DNA of 64,000 bases, taken from the NCBI RefSeq assembly GCF_003966655.1, contig NZ_AP018795.1:310001-374000 (forward strand). Reading direction: 5' to 3'. The position numbers and the translations under genes were made by a program. Positions 34,665 through 45,806 of the stretch are shown piece after piece; the first letter of the stretch is position 1; each line of letters starts with the position of its first letter. A model generated the notes under the pieces. That model was given only the letters and a program-made list of their open reading frames with translations, was not told the DNA's origin and searched no databases. The stretch is from Acidithiobacillus ferridurans (GTDB lineage Bacteria > Pseudomonadota > Gammaproteobacteria > Acidithiobacillales > Acidithiobacillaceae).

Positions 34665-37016
34665 ATGAAACGGATGTTGATTAATGCCACCCACGCGGAG
34701 GAGTTGCGGGTGGCTTTGGTAGATGGTCAAAAACTCCTCGATCTGGATATCGAACGTGCGTACCGGGAACAGAAAAAAAGCAATATTTACAAGGGTCGAA
34801 TCACCCGTGTGGAACCGAGCCTAGAAGCCGCCTTCGTCGACTACGGCGCCGAACGGCACGGTTTTCTGCCCCTCAAGGAGATCGCCCGGGAATACTTCCA
34901 GCAGCAGGAGCAGGGCCGCAAGCGCATTCAGGATCTGGTGCGGGAAGGTCAGGAAATCATCGTTCAGGTAGACAAGGAAGAACGCTCCAGCAAAGGCGCG
35001 GCGCTCACCACCTTCGTCAGTCTGGCGGGACGCTATCTGGTACTGATGCCGAACAATCCGCGTGCCGGTGGCGTCTCCCGGCGCATCGAAGGCGAGGACC
35101 GCACCCAGATTCGCCAGCACCTGCAACTCCTGGACATCCCCGAAAACATGGGCGTCATCGCCCGTACCGCGGGGATCGGTCAGGAGCTGGAGGCTCTGCA
35201 GCGCGACCTGGAATACCTCAAACAGATCTGGCAGGCCATCGTCGATACCGCGGCGCCGCGTGCCGCGCCTTTCCTGATTTATCAGGAGGGCAACGTCGTG
35301 GTCCGCGCCTTGCGCGATCACTTTTCCGAAGATATCGGCGAGGTGCTGATCGACGAGGAAGGGGCCTACCATGCCGCGGTGCAGTTCATGGGCTCCATGA
35401 TGCCGAAAATGGTGCATCGCCTGAAATACTACGACAACGACGTACCTCTTTTCTCCCGCTATCAGATCGAGCAGCAGATCGAGTCCGCATTCAGCCGCGA
35501 AGTGCGCCTGGAGTCGGGGGGAGCCATCGTCATCGACCACACCGAAGCGCTGGTGGCCATCGACGTAAATTCGGGGCGCGCCACCAAGGGACAGGACATC
35601 GCGGAGACCGCATTTCAGACCAACCTGGAAGCCGCTGAGGAGATCGCCCGGCAGATTCGTCTGCGTGATCTGGGCGGGCTCATCGTGGTCGATTTCATCG
35701 ACATGGAAATCCCCAAACACCAGCGCGAAGTGGAGAACAAACTCAAGGAGGCACTCAAGCTGGATCGGGCCCGGGTACAGTTGGGGCGTATCTCCCGCTT
35801 TGGCCTCATGGAAATGTCCCGGCAACGTCTGGGTGCGAGTCTGGAGGAAGCCTCTTCCGAACCCTGCCCGCGCTGCAACGGTACCGGTCAGATACGGGGC
35901 TGCGAAGCCACCAGCATGCACGTCCTGCGCCTGCTGTATGAGGAGTGCATGAAAACTGGTGCCGCCGAAGTGGAGTGTCAGGTCCCGGTGGATGTAGCCG
36001 TCTATCTGCTCAACGAAAAACGCCGCCAGATTCTGGAACTCGAGGCCAAAACCGACACCCGTATTCTGATCCGTCCCACGCCAGAGATGGTTACGCCCCA
36101 TTATCAGATTCAGCGGACGCGCGTGGAGGGGGGCAGCAGCCGGACGGCTCCGGCGCCTGGCGGTGAAGGCAACACGCTGCCCACCCGCCCCAACCGCCCG
36201 ACGAACGAATCCGCGGCGCTGAGTCCGTTGACCGCGCCGCCACCGCCCGAGGTGTTGCCACCACTACGCACACCACCGGCACCCAGCAGCCCGAAAACGA
36301 AAGCACCCGCCAAGGTCGTTCCGCCGGAAGAGGGCATTCTGGCCCGGCTGGTGCGGGCGCTGGTATCCCGTTATGTGCCCGTTGATGCCGCGACTTTCCT
36401 GGCGGAAACCAGTGGTGCCGAGATGTCGGCAAGCACGGAGCAGGCCAACGAGACCAACAGCGATGAGCAGGAAAACGGCAGCGAAGGGCGCAGCAGTGGC
36501 CGGCGCCGCCGCCGCGGTGGACGTCGGGCGCGCGCCCGGCGTTCCACCCAGGGTGGAGAGAATGGTACGGAATCCTTTTCGGCAGATGAGGAAGTCCCTG
36601 AGGAGAGCTATACGACAGAGGGATTTCAGGATAATGATCTGCTGGCAGGCCCCGAGGATGACAGCCATGTCCTGGAGGAACTCGTCTATCCCGGCTCGGT
36701 ACCCGCCGCTGCCGACTGGCACCAGATGCTGGTCCCCGTCACGACGCGGACTCCGGTTGCCAATCTGACCGTTCAAAGTGATCCGGCACGGGAAGTAGAA
36801 AGCCTGCCCGCAGAGGAGCCCACGTCCTTGGCCGTTCAAGAACCGGCCAAAGACACCACTCGGGAATCCTTGCCGGTGGCCGTGCGACAGGAGCCCACTC
36901 CGGAACCCGTGCAGGGTGACCTACTGGCCGTGGAGGCCATAGAACAGGGGGGAGCAGAATCTGTTGACGTCCCCGGTGACGCCGAGCAACGGTCTTTCCC
37001 GCTGGGCGACGGTTGA
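34665..37016 (+). CDS. rne: Ribonuclease E
   Basis: A 783-residue endoribonuclease. The N-terminal catalytic half has the S1 domain ([30 protein letters not shown]), the DNase I-like domain with [11 protein letters not shown] (magnesium-binding aspartates) and the zinc-link motif PCPRCNGTG. After about residue 500 the sequence becomes disordered, Pro/Glu-rich, with an arginine-rich RNA-binding patch ([15 protein letters not shown]). The C-terminal scaffold is shorter than in E. coli (1061 total). It is convergent with cysS. Confidence 0.95.
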   Translation: MKRMLINATHAEELRVALVDGQKLLDLDIERAYREQKKSNIYKGRITRVEPSLEAAFVDYGAERHGFLPLKEIAREYFQQQEQGRKRIQDLVREGQEIIVQVDKEERSSKGAALTTFVSLAGRYLVLMPNNPRAGGVSRRIEGEDRTQIRQHLQLLDIPENMGVIARTAGIGQELEALQRDLEYLKQIWQAIVDTAAPRAAPFLIYQEGNVVVRALRDHFSEDIGEVLIDEEGAYHAAVQFMGSMMPKMVHRLKYYDNDVPLFSRYQIEQQIESAFSREVRLESGGAIVIDHTEALVAIDVNSGRATKGQDIAETAFQTNLEAAEEIARQIRLRDLGGLIVVDFIDMEIPKHQREVENKLKEALKLDRARVQLGRISRFGLMEMSRQRLGASLEEASSEPCPRCNGTGQIRGCEATSMHVLRLLYEECMKTGAAEVECQVPVDVAVYLLNEKRRQILELEAKTDTRILIRPTPEMVTPHYQIQRTRVEGGSSRTAPAPGGEGNTLPTRPNRPTNESAALSPLTAPPPPEVLPPLRTPPAPSSPKTKAPAKVVPPEEGILARLVRALVSRYVPVDAATFLAETSGAEMSASTEQANETNSDEQENGSEGRSSGRRRRRGGRRARARRSTQGGENGTESFSADEEVPEESYTTEGFQDNDLLAGPEDDSHVLEELVYPGSVPAAADWHQMLVPVTTRTPVANLTVQSDPAREVESLPAEEPTSLAVQEPAKDTTRESLPVAVRQEPTPEPVQGDLLAVEAIEQGGAESVDVPGDAEQRSFPLGDG

Positions 37017-37058
37017 GCAGCGGCTACGTCGCGCTACCAACCGGGGCGTAGTGGTGCC

Positions 37059-38447
37059 TTATCCCCGCCGCCATGTGGTGCCGCCGGGGCCATCTTCGAG
37101 GATGACTCCAGCGCCTGCCAATTCCTGCCGGATGGCGTCGGCTCCGGCAAAATCACGGGCCTGCCGCGCCGCAGCGCGCGCGGCAATACGCCCATCGATC
37201 CAAGGCACGTCCGCGTCGTCGCCGCGAAGAAAACCCTCGGCATCCTGTTGCAGCAAACCCAGCACACCCGCCAGTTCCCGTAACAGGGTGGCGAGCGGCG
37301 CTGCCACCTCACTGCCTTCGTCCCGCAGGCGATTCAGTTCGCGGGCCAGATCAAAAAGCACGGCAAGGGCTGCCGGTGTATGAAAATCATCACTCATGGC
37401 GGCATGGAAACGCTCCCGCCACTCGCTACCCATCTCCGCCACGATTTCAGGCCTGGGCATTCCACGCAGGGCAGTATAGAGCCGCGTGAGACCCGCCCTC
37501 GCCTGCTCCAGCGCCTCTTCCGCATAGTTCAATGGGCTACGGTAATGGCTGGAGAGAATGAAAAAACGCAACACTTCGCCGGAATAGCGGGGCAGAAGCT
37601 CCCGCACCGTGAAGAAATTATTCAGGGATTTTGACATTTTCTCGTCGTTGATGCGGACAAAGCCGTTGTGCATCCAGTAATGGGCAAAAGCACAGCCCGC
37701 GCCCTGGGACTGGGCGATTTCATTCTCATGATGCGGGAACTGCAGATCGGCACCGCCGCCATGTATATCAAAGGCACAGCCCAGGGCATCGGCGGACATG
37801 GCGGAGCACTCGATATGCCAGCCCGGCCGCCCCTCTCCCCACGCTGAAGGCCAGGACGGCTCGCCGGGCTTGGCCGCTTTCCACAGGGCAAAATCCAGAG
37901 GATCGCGTTTTTCTTCGCCGACTTCGACCCGCGCACCCGCCGTCAACTCGTCAATGGACTTGCCGGATAGGCGGCCATACTCCGGAAAGCTGCGCACTGC
38001 GTAGTATACATCGCCATTGGCCGCCACATAGGCATGCCCTCTGTGGATGAGTTCGCCGATCAGGGTTTGCATGGCGCCCACATGCTCCGTCGCCCGCGGT
38101 TCCAGATCAGGTCTCCGGCAGAGCAACGCCGCCTCATCTTCATGCATGGCGTCGATGAAACGTGCTGTGAGGGACTGAATCGACTCGCCACACTCCAACG
38201 CCCGACGAATGATCTTGTCGTCGACATCAGTGATATTGCGAACGTAGGTCACCTCATATCCGCGCTCACGCAGATAGCGCACCACCGTATCAAAGGTGAC
38301 CATGACCCGGGCATGGCCGAGATGACAGAAGTCGTATACGGTCATCCCGCAGACATAGAGTCCCACATGATTGGGACGCAACACCTCTAGCGGCGTTTTA
38401 CTGCGGCGCAGGGTGTCAAAGAGGGTCACTACGGGCAGATTGATCAT
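37059..38447 (-). CDS. cysS: Cysteine--tRNA ligase
   Basis: A 462-residue class I synthetase. The zinc-site cysteine and HIGH motif lie in [19 protein letters not shown], the second zinc ligands in WHIECSAM, and KMSKS in [12 protein letters not shown]. Its ATG overlaps the gltX stop (ATGA), so the two synthetases are co-translated. Length is as in E. coli (461). Confidence 0.98.
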   Translation of the reverse strand: MINLPVVTLFDTLRRSKTPLEVLRPNHVGLYVCGMTVYDFCHLGHARVMVTFDTVVRYLRERGYEVTYVRNITDVDDKIIRRALECGESIQSLTARFIDAMHEDEAALLCRRPDLEPRATEHVGAMQTLIGELIHRGHAYVAANGDVYYAVRSFPEYGRLSGKSIDELTAGARVEVGEEKRDPLDFALWKAAKPGEPSWPSAWGEGRPGWHIECSAMSADALGCAFDIHGGGADLQFPHHENEIAQSQGAGCAFAHYWMHNGFVRINDEKMSKSLNNFFTVRELLPRYSGEVLRFFILSSHYRSPLNYAEEALEQARAGLTRLYTALRGMPRPEIVAEMGSEWRERFHAAMSDDFHTPAALAVLFDLARELNRLRDEGSEVAAPLATLLRELAGVLGLLQQDAEGFLRGDDADVPWIDGRIAARAAARQARDFAGADAIRQELAGAGVILEDGPGGTTWRRG

Positions 38448-39871
38448 GGGGTGGTCTCGATGGGCGTTGAGGGGCGTTGGGCCGCGGCATGGAGACGCGC
38501 CAGAGCGCGCTCTTCACCGATAAGGGGAAGGAGCGCCGCCAGTTCCGGGCCGTGAGTGAGCCCGGTGAGCGCGGCGCGCAGGGGCATGAACAACGCCTTG
38601 CCGCGATGCCCGCTAGCCTGCTGCAAGGCTTTTGTCCAGCTCCGGTACTCTCCACCGGACGCCTGCAGCGTCGCCTGAGCGACGGACCAGAACTCCGGAC
38701 TAACGCCGATGATGGCCTCGACCGCGTCGTCAGCCAACGCGGGAACGCCAAAACAGCGCTCGGCCCAATCCAGGGCATCGCCGGGCAGCAGGATATTGGC
38801 ACGCACCGCCGCCACGAAAGGCATTTCCAGCCCCATCGGCACCTTACCCCGCAGCAGTGGCGCCAGCCAGTTCCAGACGGCGGCCTCGTCCAGCGACTGC
38901 ACCGCCTCGTGCTGCCAGTGCTGCAACTGCGCCATATCAAAATGGCTGGGCGCCCGGCTGATCTGGTTCAGCGCAAAGCCCTGCGCCAATGCCCTGCTAT
39001 CCAGAAAGCCAGTCGCACTGTAATGATGACCCAGACGGGCGAGGTAGTTGCGCAGCGCCGCGGCCAGATAACCGTCCTTGCGCAAATCACGCAGGCTGGC
39101 AGCTCCGTATCGTTTGGACAGGGGCTGACCGTCGGCCCCAAGCAACAAAGGCAGGTGCCCATAAGCGGGAACCGGTAACCCCAGCGCCTGCAATATCAAA
39201 ACTTGCCGGGGCGTATTGGTCAGATGATCCTCGCCGCGCAAAACCAGATTCACCTCCATCAGCGCGTCGTCGACCGCATTGGCGAAAAAAAAGGCGGGGC
39301 TGCCGTCGCTGCGACGGATGACAAAATCCCCCAGATCGGCCAGCGCATAGTGTCGCTCACCCCAAACCAGATCCGGCACCGTGAGGGTGCCCTGATCTGG
39401 CACCCGGAACCGCAGGGTAGGCAATAACCCGGCAGCCTCGCGCTCGGCCCGCGCCGCGGCGTCGAGGTGCCGGCACCGCCCCCCATAGCGCGGCGCCTTT
39501 CCGGCGGAGCGCAGCACGGCGCGCTCGGCGGCCAGATCATCGGCACTGCAATAGCAGGGGTAAGCCTGCCCGGCCGCCTGCAACTGGGCATAATACGCAT
39601 CATAGAGGCGCAGACGTTCCATCTGCCGGTAGGGGCCGTGGTCGCCACCACGGTCCGGGCCTTCGTCCCAGTCGATGCCGAACCACCGCAGATCTTCCAG
39701 CAGGGCTCTCTCATAGATCTCTGGAGAGCGCTGCTGATCCGTATCTTCCAGACGCAAAGTGAATGTTCCACCCGCGCCACGCGCCGCCAGCCAAGCGAAA
39801 AGGGCTGTGCGGGCATTGCCAAGGTGCAGGTAACCGGTGGGGCTGGGCGCAAAGCGACTCTTCAGATTCAT
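38444..39871 (-). CDS. gltX: Glutamate--tRNA ligase
   Basis: A 475-residue class I synthetase. The ATG at 39871 ([22 protein letters not shown]) is chosen because GluRS proteins normally begin just before RFAPSPTG; no start has a good ribosome site. The KMSKS-type motif is [14 protein letters not shown]...YGGRC set of residues (in [10 protein letters not shown] and APRYGGRC) looks like the zinc site of zinc-containing GluRS. Acidithiobacillus is known to have two GluRS paralogues with different tRNA specificity; which one this is cannot be told from sequence inspection. Confidence 0.95.
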   Translation of the reverse strand: MNLKSRFAPSPTGYLHLGNARTALFAWLAARGAGGTFTLRLEDTDQQRSPEIYERALLEDLRWFGIDWDEGPDRGGDHGPYRQMERLRLYDAYYAQLQAAGQAYPCYCSADDLAAERAVLRSAGKAPRYGGRCRHLDAAARAEREAAGLLPTLRFRVPDQGTLTVPDLVWGERHYALADLGDFVIRRSDGSPAFFFANAVDDALMEVNLVLRGEDHLTNTPRQVLILQALGLPVPAYGHLPLLLGADGQPLSKRYGAASLRDLRKDGYLAAALRNYLARLGHHYSATGFLDSRALAQGFALNQISRAPSHFDMAQLQHWQHEAVQSLDEAAVWNWLAPLLRGKVPMGLEMPFVAAVRANILLPGDALDWAERCFGVPALADDAVEAIIGVSPEFWSVAQATLQASGGEYRSWTKALQQASGHRGKALFMPLRAALTGLTHGPELAALLPLIGEERALARLHAAAQRPSTPIETTP

Positions 39872-39989
39872 GGTGGTATAGTATTGCGCCATCGGCCGCA
39901 TCGCAATGCAAAAGCCGGGATAGGATACTTCGCAAAGTGCAGGCCAGCATGCGCTTTGCGAAGTACTCATACACACGGAAAGAAACGGA

Positions 39990-42477
39990 ATGGCTCAAGC
40001 GAATACCCCGCGCGCGCGCGCCAGGCAACCGAAGCGCCACCATTATGGACGCTGGATTTTACTGATCATCCTGCTGATTCTGATCAATATCGGGATCGGC
40101 GTCGGCATTTATGTCTACCGCATCTGGCAAACTCTACCGCCTGTCCACGAACTCAAGGAATGGCATCCGGATGAACCCTTGCGGATATACGCCGCGAACG
40201 GCGCGCTGCTGCAGGAGGTCGGTCCTCAGATGCGCTATGCGCTGCCCCTCGACCAGATTCCGGCCCGGTTGCAGGAAGCCTTCATATCCGCCGAAAACGC
40301 CCGTTTTTACAGTAACAACCCGCTGTATTACCCGGTCAGCTATCCCGGGATTCTGCGGGCGGCGGTGGTGGACGTCATTCATATGGCGCCGATGCAGGGT
40401 GCCAGCACCATCCCGGAGCAGGTGGCCCGGAACTTTTACCTGACTCCGCAAAAAACCATTTCCCGGAAGATCGCGGAAATTCTCCTGGCATACAAACTCG
40501 CCGCTCATTTCACCCATAAGCAGATTCTTGAACTTTATCTGAACAAGATTTATCTCGGGCAAGGGGCCTACGGCGTGCAGGCAGCGGCCCGGACCTATTT
40601 CGGAAAAGGCGTCAGTGAACTGACACTGGGGGAGATGGCAACTATTGCCGGGCTACCGCCGGCGCCTTCGGTCCTAAACCCCGTAGTGAATCCCGATCTC
40701 GCCAGGAGGCGCCGCGGCTATGTGCTCAAACGCATGGAAAAGCTCGGCTATATTTCTGCGGATGAGGAGGCGAAGGCCAATGCGGAGCCCATTCTCTCGC
40801 GCTATCATGCCGCCGCCAGCAATGGCGCGCCCTACGTCACCGACTGGATCGCCAGTTGGCTTACCCAGCAATTTGGCAGCGATTTCACCTACCGTTCCGG
40901 CCTCAAGGTGTATACCACCATCGTGCCGCAAGATCAGGAAGCGGCGAATGAGGCGATTGCCGTGGGCCTGGAAAACTACGATATGGGGCTCTCCAGCATG
41001 GATCCCAAAAGCTACCGTGGCCCCATCGCACGTCTCAGCGGGGCTGCGCTGCAGGCGGCTCTCGCCGGCAAGCGGCCGGACATGTTGCCACCACATGATC
41101 CGGCCAACCTCAAATGGGGCGTAGTGGTCAGCGCCGACCCCAAAAGCGCCACGGTCTCTCTGGAAGGCGTAAAAAATGTCACGCTGACCCTGCGCGACGT
41201 CAACTGGGCACGCCCCCGTGTGGGCGCACCCATGCCGCGTACGGTAAACGCGGTCCTGCACAGCGGCGACCTGATCTGGCTGCGCCCTTATGTCCACGCT
41301 GTCACGGCGGGGGCTGGCCAGGAATGGGGAGCCAATGTCTGGTCCTCGGCCGGGAAGAACGCGGGCTGGCAGCTTTCACAAGTTCCCCAGGTACAGGGCG
41401 CCCTGGTCAGTCTGGACAGTCGCACCGGGGCCATCCACGCCTTGGTGGGCGGCTTCAGCTATGAACTCAGCCATTTCGATCGCGCCGTGTTTGCCTACCG
41501 GCAACCCGGATCGGGCTTCAAGCCGTTCGTCTACGCCGCGGCCATGGATGCGCCGGCACTGCTGGCTTCGGGCAAGAACACCTACATGACGCCCCAGACC
41601 CCGATTCCGGACACCCCCCTGTCCATCACCCTGCCTACCGGCCAGGTCTATGTACCGACCAACTACAGTAACCAGTTCTCCAATACGCCGATCCCGGTAT
41701 GGTCGAATCTGGCGTACTCCCATAACGTGCCCAGTGTGCGTATCCTGATGGATATCGGCATTCCCTACGCGGCGCAGTATGTGCAACGCTTTGGTTTTCC
41801 GGCAAAGCAGGTGCCTCAGGTGCCGTCCATGGTGCTGGGCGCGGGGGACTACAGTCCCCTGCAACTCGCTCGCGCCTATGCGGTCTTCTCCAGTGGCGGC
41901 TTTTTGCCCAAGCCCTATCTCATCACCAGAATCGTGAACAGTCGTGGCACCCAGATCTCCCTGCTCAACTGCCCCATGGGCTATACTCCGCCCCCCAGCA
42001 GACGGCCATACCCCCGGGGTGGCCTACCTGATGACTGAAATGATGCAACAAGTGATCAAAATCGGGACCGGTGTCGCCGCCCAGAGCCTCGGGCGCAATG
42101 ACATCGCCGGCAAAACCGGCACGACCAACCACGAAAACAACGCCTGGTTCAACGGGTTTAGCCCGCGCATCACCACCAGCGTCTGGGTGGGCTACGACGA
42201 TAACCGCACCATGGGCCGCTGGGCTGCGGGCGCGCGGGAGGCGTTGCCGATCTGGATTCACTATATGCGTACGGCCATGGCGGGCAGCCCGGCTACCGGA
42301 TTCTTCCGGCCGCCCTCGGTGACCGGCCCGACCATCAGCGGTGGCAGCAATATCATCGGCGTCAGTGATTATCTTGCAGGATATCCGCCCGTTGCCGCGC
42401 CCACGGCGTCAACGACAAGCGGCGCGGGAACGGATATCGGCGACCGACTGATGAACACTATCAAGAGCCTTTTCTGA
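39990..42477 (+). pseudogene. mrcA: Penicillin-binding protein 1A, frameshifted (probably sequencing error)
   Basis: Two frames together encode a class A PBP of about 828 residues: a membrane anchor (WILLIILLILINIGIGVGIYV), the GT51 glycosyltransferase (SAENARFYSNN, QGASTIPEQVARN) and the transpeptidase with SxxK as SGFK, SxN as SHN and KTG in GKTGTTN. The first frame stops at 42038 and the second carries the KTG motif. The switch lies at the C6 run 41991-41996: removing one C restores the continuous reading ...TPPPADGHTPGVAYLMTEMM. If the indel is real, transpeptidase activity is lost. Unusual GT51 details: the canonical ED is EN and QQ is EQ. Confidence 0.9.
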
Positions 42478-42723
42478 GTGGATAACCCAAGCCAAGCGCC
42501 CGCTGCCGCCTGGCGCCGCCCCGTCTGGTCCACCGCCCGGGAATCCTGCGTGGGTACGGCGCTGGGCAGCAGCCCCTTCGTCCAGGTCCCCTGCGCCATA
42601 TTGCTTTTAGCGGCCTCGCCCGTGCTGCAACCGCCTAACTAACCACATCGCCCATGTTCCTTGCGGGCAGGAAGGGATATCGCACAGGCAGGCCCCGTTC
42701 AGCCGGGAAAGGAGAAACGGAGA

Positions 42724-43260
42724 TTGGCAACACGTCCCAAAAAGTGGGCCCGGTCCAACCGCGGTCGATGGGCGATTTTTGTCATCCTCGCCGTGCTGCT
42801 CACAGCCATTGCGGTGGGTATAGCCCTCCATCTGCCGGTTCGTCCGCGGAGTGTCGGCGCGCCGCTCGTGACACGGAAACCGGCGGCGCCGATACCCTCC
42901 CAACGCGCCGTGGACCTGGGGTCTTATGGCGTCACCATTACGGACCATACCGGGCGAATCCATGTCCTGACCATTCATCCGGTGGCCATCCTGCAGGGCG
43001 ATGGCCCTTGGAAGAGCCTTCTCCCATTGCAGGGGCAACTGGATGCGCGCATCGCCAACCCCTTCATGGCGTTTCCTGACCTGGCCGGCATCACCAGCTC
43101 CACCTCAGCCAGGGCTGCGCTGGAGCAACAAATCCAGCGAAATATCGCGCCGTTGCTGAATGGTGCGGAGTCGGGCTGGAAAATCATCGGGATAGAATTA
43201 CATCCGGTACTGCGGCCTCCACCCCCGGAGATTCAGGGCAAGGCAAACGGCGCCCAATGA
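42724..43260 (+). CDS. Membrane-anchored protein of unknown function
   Basis: A 178-residue protein. The start is probably the TTG at 42724, nine bases after AGGAG; an in-frame ATG at 42661 lacks a ribosome site. A basic N-terminus (PKKWARSNRGR) precedes one transmembrane segment (WAIFVILAVLLTAIAVGIAL), and the remainder is periplasmic. The layout and the C-terminal ALEQQIQRNIAPLL...IIGIELHPVL are faintly reminiscent of FliL-type proteins, but I would not assign that. It overlaps the following kinase-like gene by four bases. Confidence 0.65.
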   Translation: MATRPKKWARSNRGRWAIFVILAVLLTAIAVGIALHLPVRPRSVGAPLVTRKPAAPIPSQRAVDLGSYGVTITDHTGRIHVLTIHPVAILQGDGPWKSLLPLQGQLDARIANPFMAFPDLAGITSSTSARAALEQQIQRNIAPLLNGAESGWKIIGIELHPVLRPPPPEIQGKANGAQ

Positions 43261-44255
43261 AATACCTGGGCCGTCTGAATCCCTACGATCCACTCTACGC
43301 GTATCTCGATAGGCAGATATTTCCACGACCAGACCATGGGCAGGGCTCCAGTCAGTTTCGGGTATTTCAGTTTCCGGCATCCAATGCGGTATTTCTCTAT
43401 GAGGAAACCCATTCCCAGCAGAAAGTGATCGGCAAGTTCTTCAACCGTATCCATAGGGACCCGCAACAGGCCTGGGACCGGGCGCACAATGAATGGCGGC
43501 ATATGCATCTGTTGCGCGACCTGGGTTTCCAGACCGAACGCCTGTATATTCCGCAGCCCCTGGGAATTTCACGGGATATCAACAGTGTCATCATCGAGGA
43601 ATTCTGTCCTGGACAATCCCTCTCCAGCGTCATCAGAGAGTGTATTGAACACAACGATGCGGCGTTATTATATGCGCGCCTGACGGACCTCGGCTATTTC
43701 CTTGCCAAATTGCATAACCGGACAGCTCGCGTGGAGACCGTACGCTTTGATGCCCAATTTGCCTATTTCGACAAGATCACGGCGCGCCTGCAGAGACGCC
43801 AGCGGATATCCACCCATCAGACCGGAGAACTCCATCATTACCGGGAACGCTGGCAGTATATGGGCTGCATGTGGGCGGACCGGCAGGTGCTGATCCATGG
43901 CGATGCCACGCCCTCCAATTTTCTCTTCGCAGCCCGTCGGCGTACCATTGCCATCGATCTGGAACGGATGCAGTATGCAGATCGCGCGTATGATCTTGGC
44001 ATGATCGCGGGAGAACTGAAACATCACTTCATGCGCAGCACCCATCATGGGGAGCATGCCGAACCATTCATCGGCCATTTTCTCTGGGAATACAGCACCC
44101 ATTTTCCGGATCGTCATGCCGCTTTCGCGTCGATTACCGAACGGATCCCCTTTTACATGGGCATGACCCTGTTACGCATTGCCCGCAATTCCTGGCTGGA
44201 CTGGCGTTACAGTCAGGTCCTGATCCACGAAGCCACTCACATTCTGCGGAGATAA
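43257..44255 (+). CDS. APH-fold phosphotransferase family protein
   Basis: A 332-residue kinase-like protein. The catalytic loop is VLIHGDATPSNFLF and the metal-binding segment is IAIDLERMQYADRAYDLG, both placed as in aminoglycoside phosphotransferase/choline kinase-type enzymes. An N-terminal lobe with SQQKVIGKFF (nucleotide-binding lysine) precedes it. The substrate is unknown; small hydroxylated compounds or cell-envelope sugars are candidates. It is translationally coupled to the membrane protein upstream and four bases before a HAD phosphatase, suggesting a kinase/phosphatase pair. Confidence 0.82.
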   Translation: MKYLGRLNPYDPLYAYLDRQIFPRPDHGQGSSQFRVFQFPASNAVFLYEETHSQQKVIGKFFNRIHRDPQQAWDRAHNEWRHMHLLRDLGFQTERLYIPQPLGISRDINSVIIEEFCPGQSLSSVIRECIEHNDAALLYARLTDLGYFLAKLHNRTARVETVRFDAQFAYFDKITARLQRRQRISTHQTGELHHYRERWQYMGCMWADRQVLIHGDATPSNFLFAARRRTIAIDLERMQYADRAYDLGMIAGELKHHFMRSTHHGEHAEPFIGHFLWEYSTHFPDRHAAFASITERIPFYMGMTLLRIARNSWLDWRYSQVLIHEATHILRR

Positions 44256-44259
44256 CACC

Positions 44260-45006
44260 ATGTCCATACGCGCCGTATTTTTCGATCTTTATGGCACCCT
44301 GATCAACATTGAAACCAATGAGGAAATGGAGGAGATTTATCGCGGCATATCCCATTATCTCACCTATCACCGGGTCTTCATGAACCGGCGTGAGGTCCGC
44401 GAACGCTACTTTGCCATCCTGAAAGAAGGAAAACGCCAATCTGCGGAAAGATATCCGGAAATCGACGTCGAGGCGATCTGGCACACGCTGCTCGTCCAGG
44501 AGAACAGCAAACCCCTCAAAGGCCGGGCGAAACTGGCCAGAGAACTGGCCCGCCTGCATCGTGGTCTCTCCCGCACCCGCCTGGAGCGTTACGACGGTGT
44601 CAAACGCATCCTGAAAAGTGTTCAGGAAAGCTACCGGATGGCGACCGTTTCCGACGCGCAACGCTGCTTTGCGCTCCCCGAAATGCGCGCGCTGGGTATC
44701 AAGAAATATTTTGACGTACGGGTTATTTCCGGTGACTACGGCTATCGCAAACCAGACCCGCGATTATTCACTATGGCCGCAGAGCAACTGGAAGTGGCTC
44801 CCCATGAAACGATCTATGTCGGCAATGATATGTATCGGGATATTTATGGCGCCCAACAGGCGGGGATGAAAACCATTTTTGTGGACTCCAATCAGGGCAG
44901 CAAATCCTATAACGACGTAGTGCCCGATTATTATGCGAGAGATCTTTATCAGGTGCTGGATGGCATCGGGTTCCTCGCACTGAAACATGCGGATGGCGAT
45001 GACTGA
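44260..45006 (+). CDS. HAD-superfamily hydrolase (subfamily IA)
   Basis: A 248-residue phosphatase-like protein. Motif I is FFDLYGTLINIE (the second aspartate is replaced by tyrosine in DLYGT, as in YjjG/haloacid dehalogenase-like members), motif II is ATVSDAQ, and motifs III/IV are RKPDPRLF and VGNDMYRDIYGA. It follows the APH-fold gene by four bases and is the last gene of this operon, convergent with kdpE. A detoxifying or housekeeping dephosphorylation role is possible; the substrate is unknown. Confidence 0.88.
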   Translation: MSIRAVFFDLYGTLINIETNEEMEEIYRGISHYLTYHRVFMNRREVRERYFAILKEGKRQSAERYPEIDVEAIWHTLLVQENSKPLKGRAKLARELARLHRGLSRTRLERYDGVKRILKSVQESYRMATVSDAQRCFALPEMRALGIKKYFDVRVISGDYGYRKPDPRLFTMAAEQLEVAPHETIYVGNDMYRDIYGAQQAGMKTIFVDSNQGSKSYNDVVPDYYARDLYQVLDGIGFLALKHADGDD

Positions 45007-45059
45007 TTACTGTTTTACCCTCGCCGTCAAAGCCCGTGGTATCTTTCCTCTGAGCACGG

Positions 45060-45803
45060 TTATTTTGAGACCTCCGGATTGCCAAATCGATACCCAACTC
45101 CTTTTTCGGTTACCAGATATTGTGGCATTCCGGGATCATCCTCAATCTTCTCCCGCAGTCGTTTGATATATAACCTTACATAGTGGGCCTGATCGCTACT
45201 GTGCTCTCCCCACACTGCGCCGAGAATTCGTCGATACGACAATATTCGCCCCTGATTCATCACAAAAAGGTGGAACAGTTGATACTCCTTGGGCGTAATC
45301 GGAATGGGCACCCCGCCCTTGCGAAGGGTATGGGTGAGATCATCCAGCTCCAAGACACCAATGACCCAACGGGAAGATTCGGCGGATGAGCCTACTGGCC
45401 GTCGCCGCAAATGGGCGCGCAGGCGCGCCAGCAGCTCGCCAATGGTAAACGGCTTGGTCAGATAATCGTCGGCGCCACTATCGAGAGCCTGTATCTTGTC
45501 AGCCTCGTTTCCACGCGCCGAGATGACGATGATCAATGCCTGTTCCCCGCCGTGGTCGCGTAATCGACGGATCAGTCCCTGCCCATCCCCATCCGGTAAA
45601 CCAAGGTCCAGCAGAACCAAAGCGAATGGCCGACCTTCCTGGATTTGTCGTTTTTCCCAAGCCTTCCAGGCATCTTTCAGCGTGGTTTCCCAGTACAAGT
45701 GATATCCTGGTTCGCGGTCCATCGCCGCCTGTAGAAACCCGCCGATACTCGGGTCATCCTCCACCAACAGGATATCCAGATCACCTTCGTGTAGGTTTGT
45801 CAT
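45060..45803 (-). CDS. kdpE: Response regulator KdpE (OmpR/PhoB family)
   Basis: A 247-residue two-domain regulator. The receiver has LLVEDDP (acidic pocket), VLLDLGLPDGDG (phosphoacceptor aspartate), VISARG and the lysine in YLTKPF. The C-terminal winged helix (LTHTLRKGGVPIPITPKEYQLFHLF ... YVRLYIKRLREKIEDDP ... VGYRF) is OmpR/PhoB-type. It lies three bases downstream of kdpD and is divergent from kdpFABC. It is the likely binder of the TTTATA direct repeats at 48.7 and 54.3 kb. Confidence 0.95.
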   Translation of the reverse strand: MTNLHEGDLDILLVEDDPSIGGFLQAAMDREPGYHLYWETTLKDAWKAWEKRQIQEGRPFALVLLDLGLPDGDGQGLIRRLRDHGGEQALIIVISARGNEADKIQALDSGADDYLTKPFTIGELLARLRAHLRRRPVGSSAESSRWVIGVLELDDLTHTLRKGGVPIPITPKEYQLFHLFVMNQGRILSYRRILGAVWGEHSSDQAHYVRLYIKRLREKIEDDPGMPQYLVTEKGVGYRFGNPEVSK

Positions 45804-45806
45804 GGC

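Noticed and set aside
42478-42642. 54-codon frame from a GTG directly after the mrcA stop
   Set aside because: It has a short hydrophobic end but no ribosome site beyond the mrcA terminus and unusual composition; not enough to call a gene.
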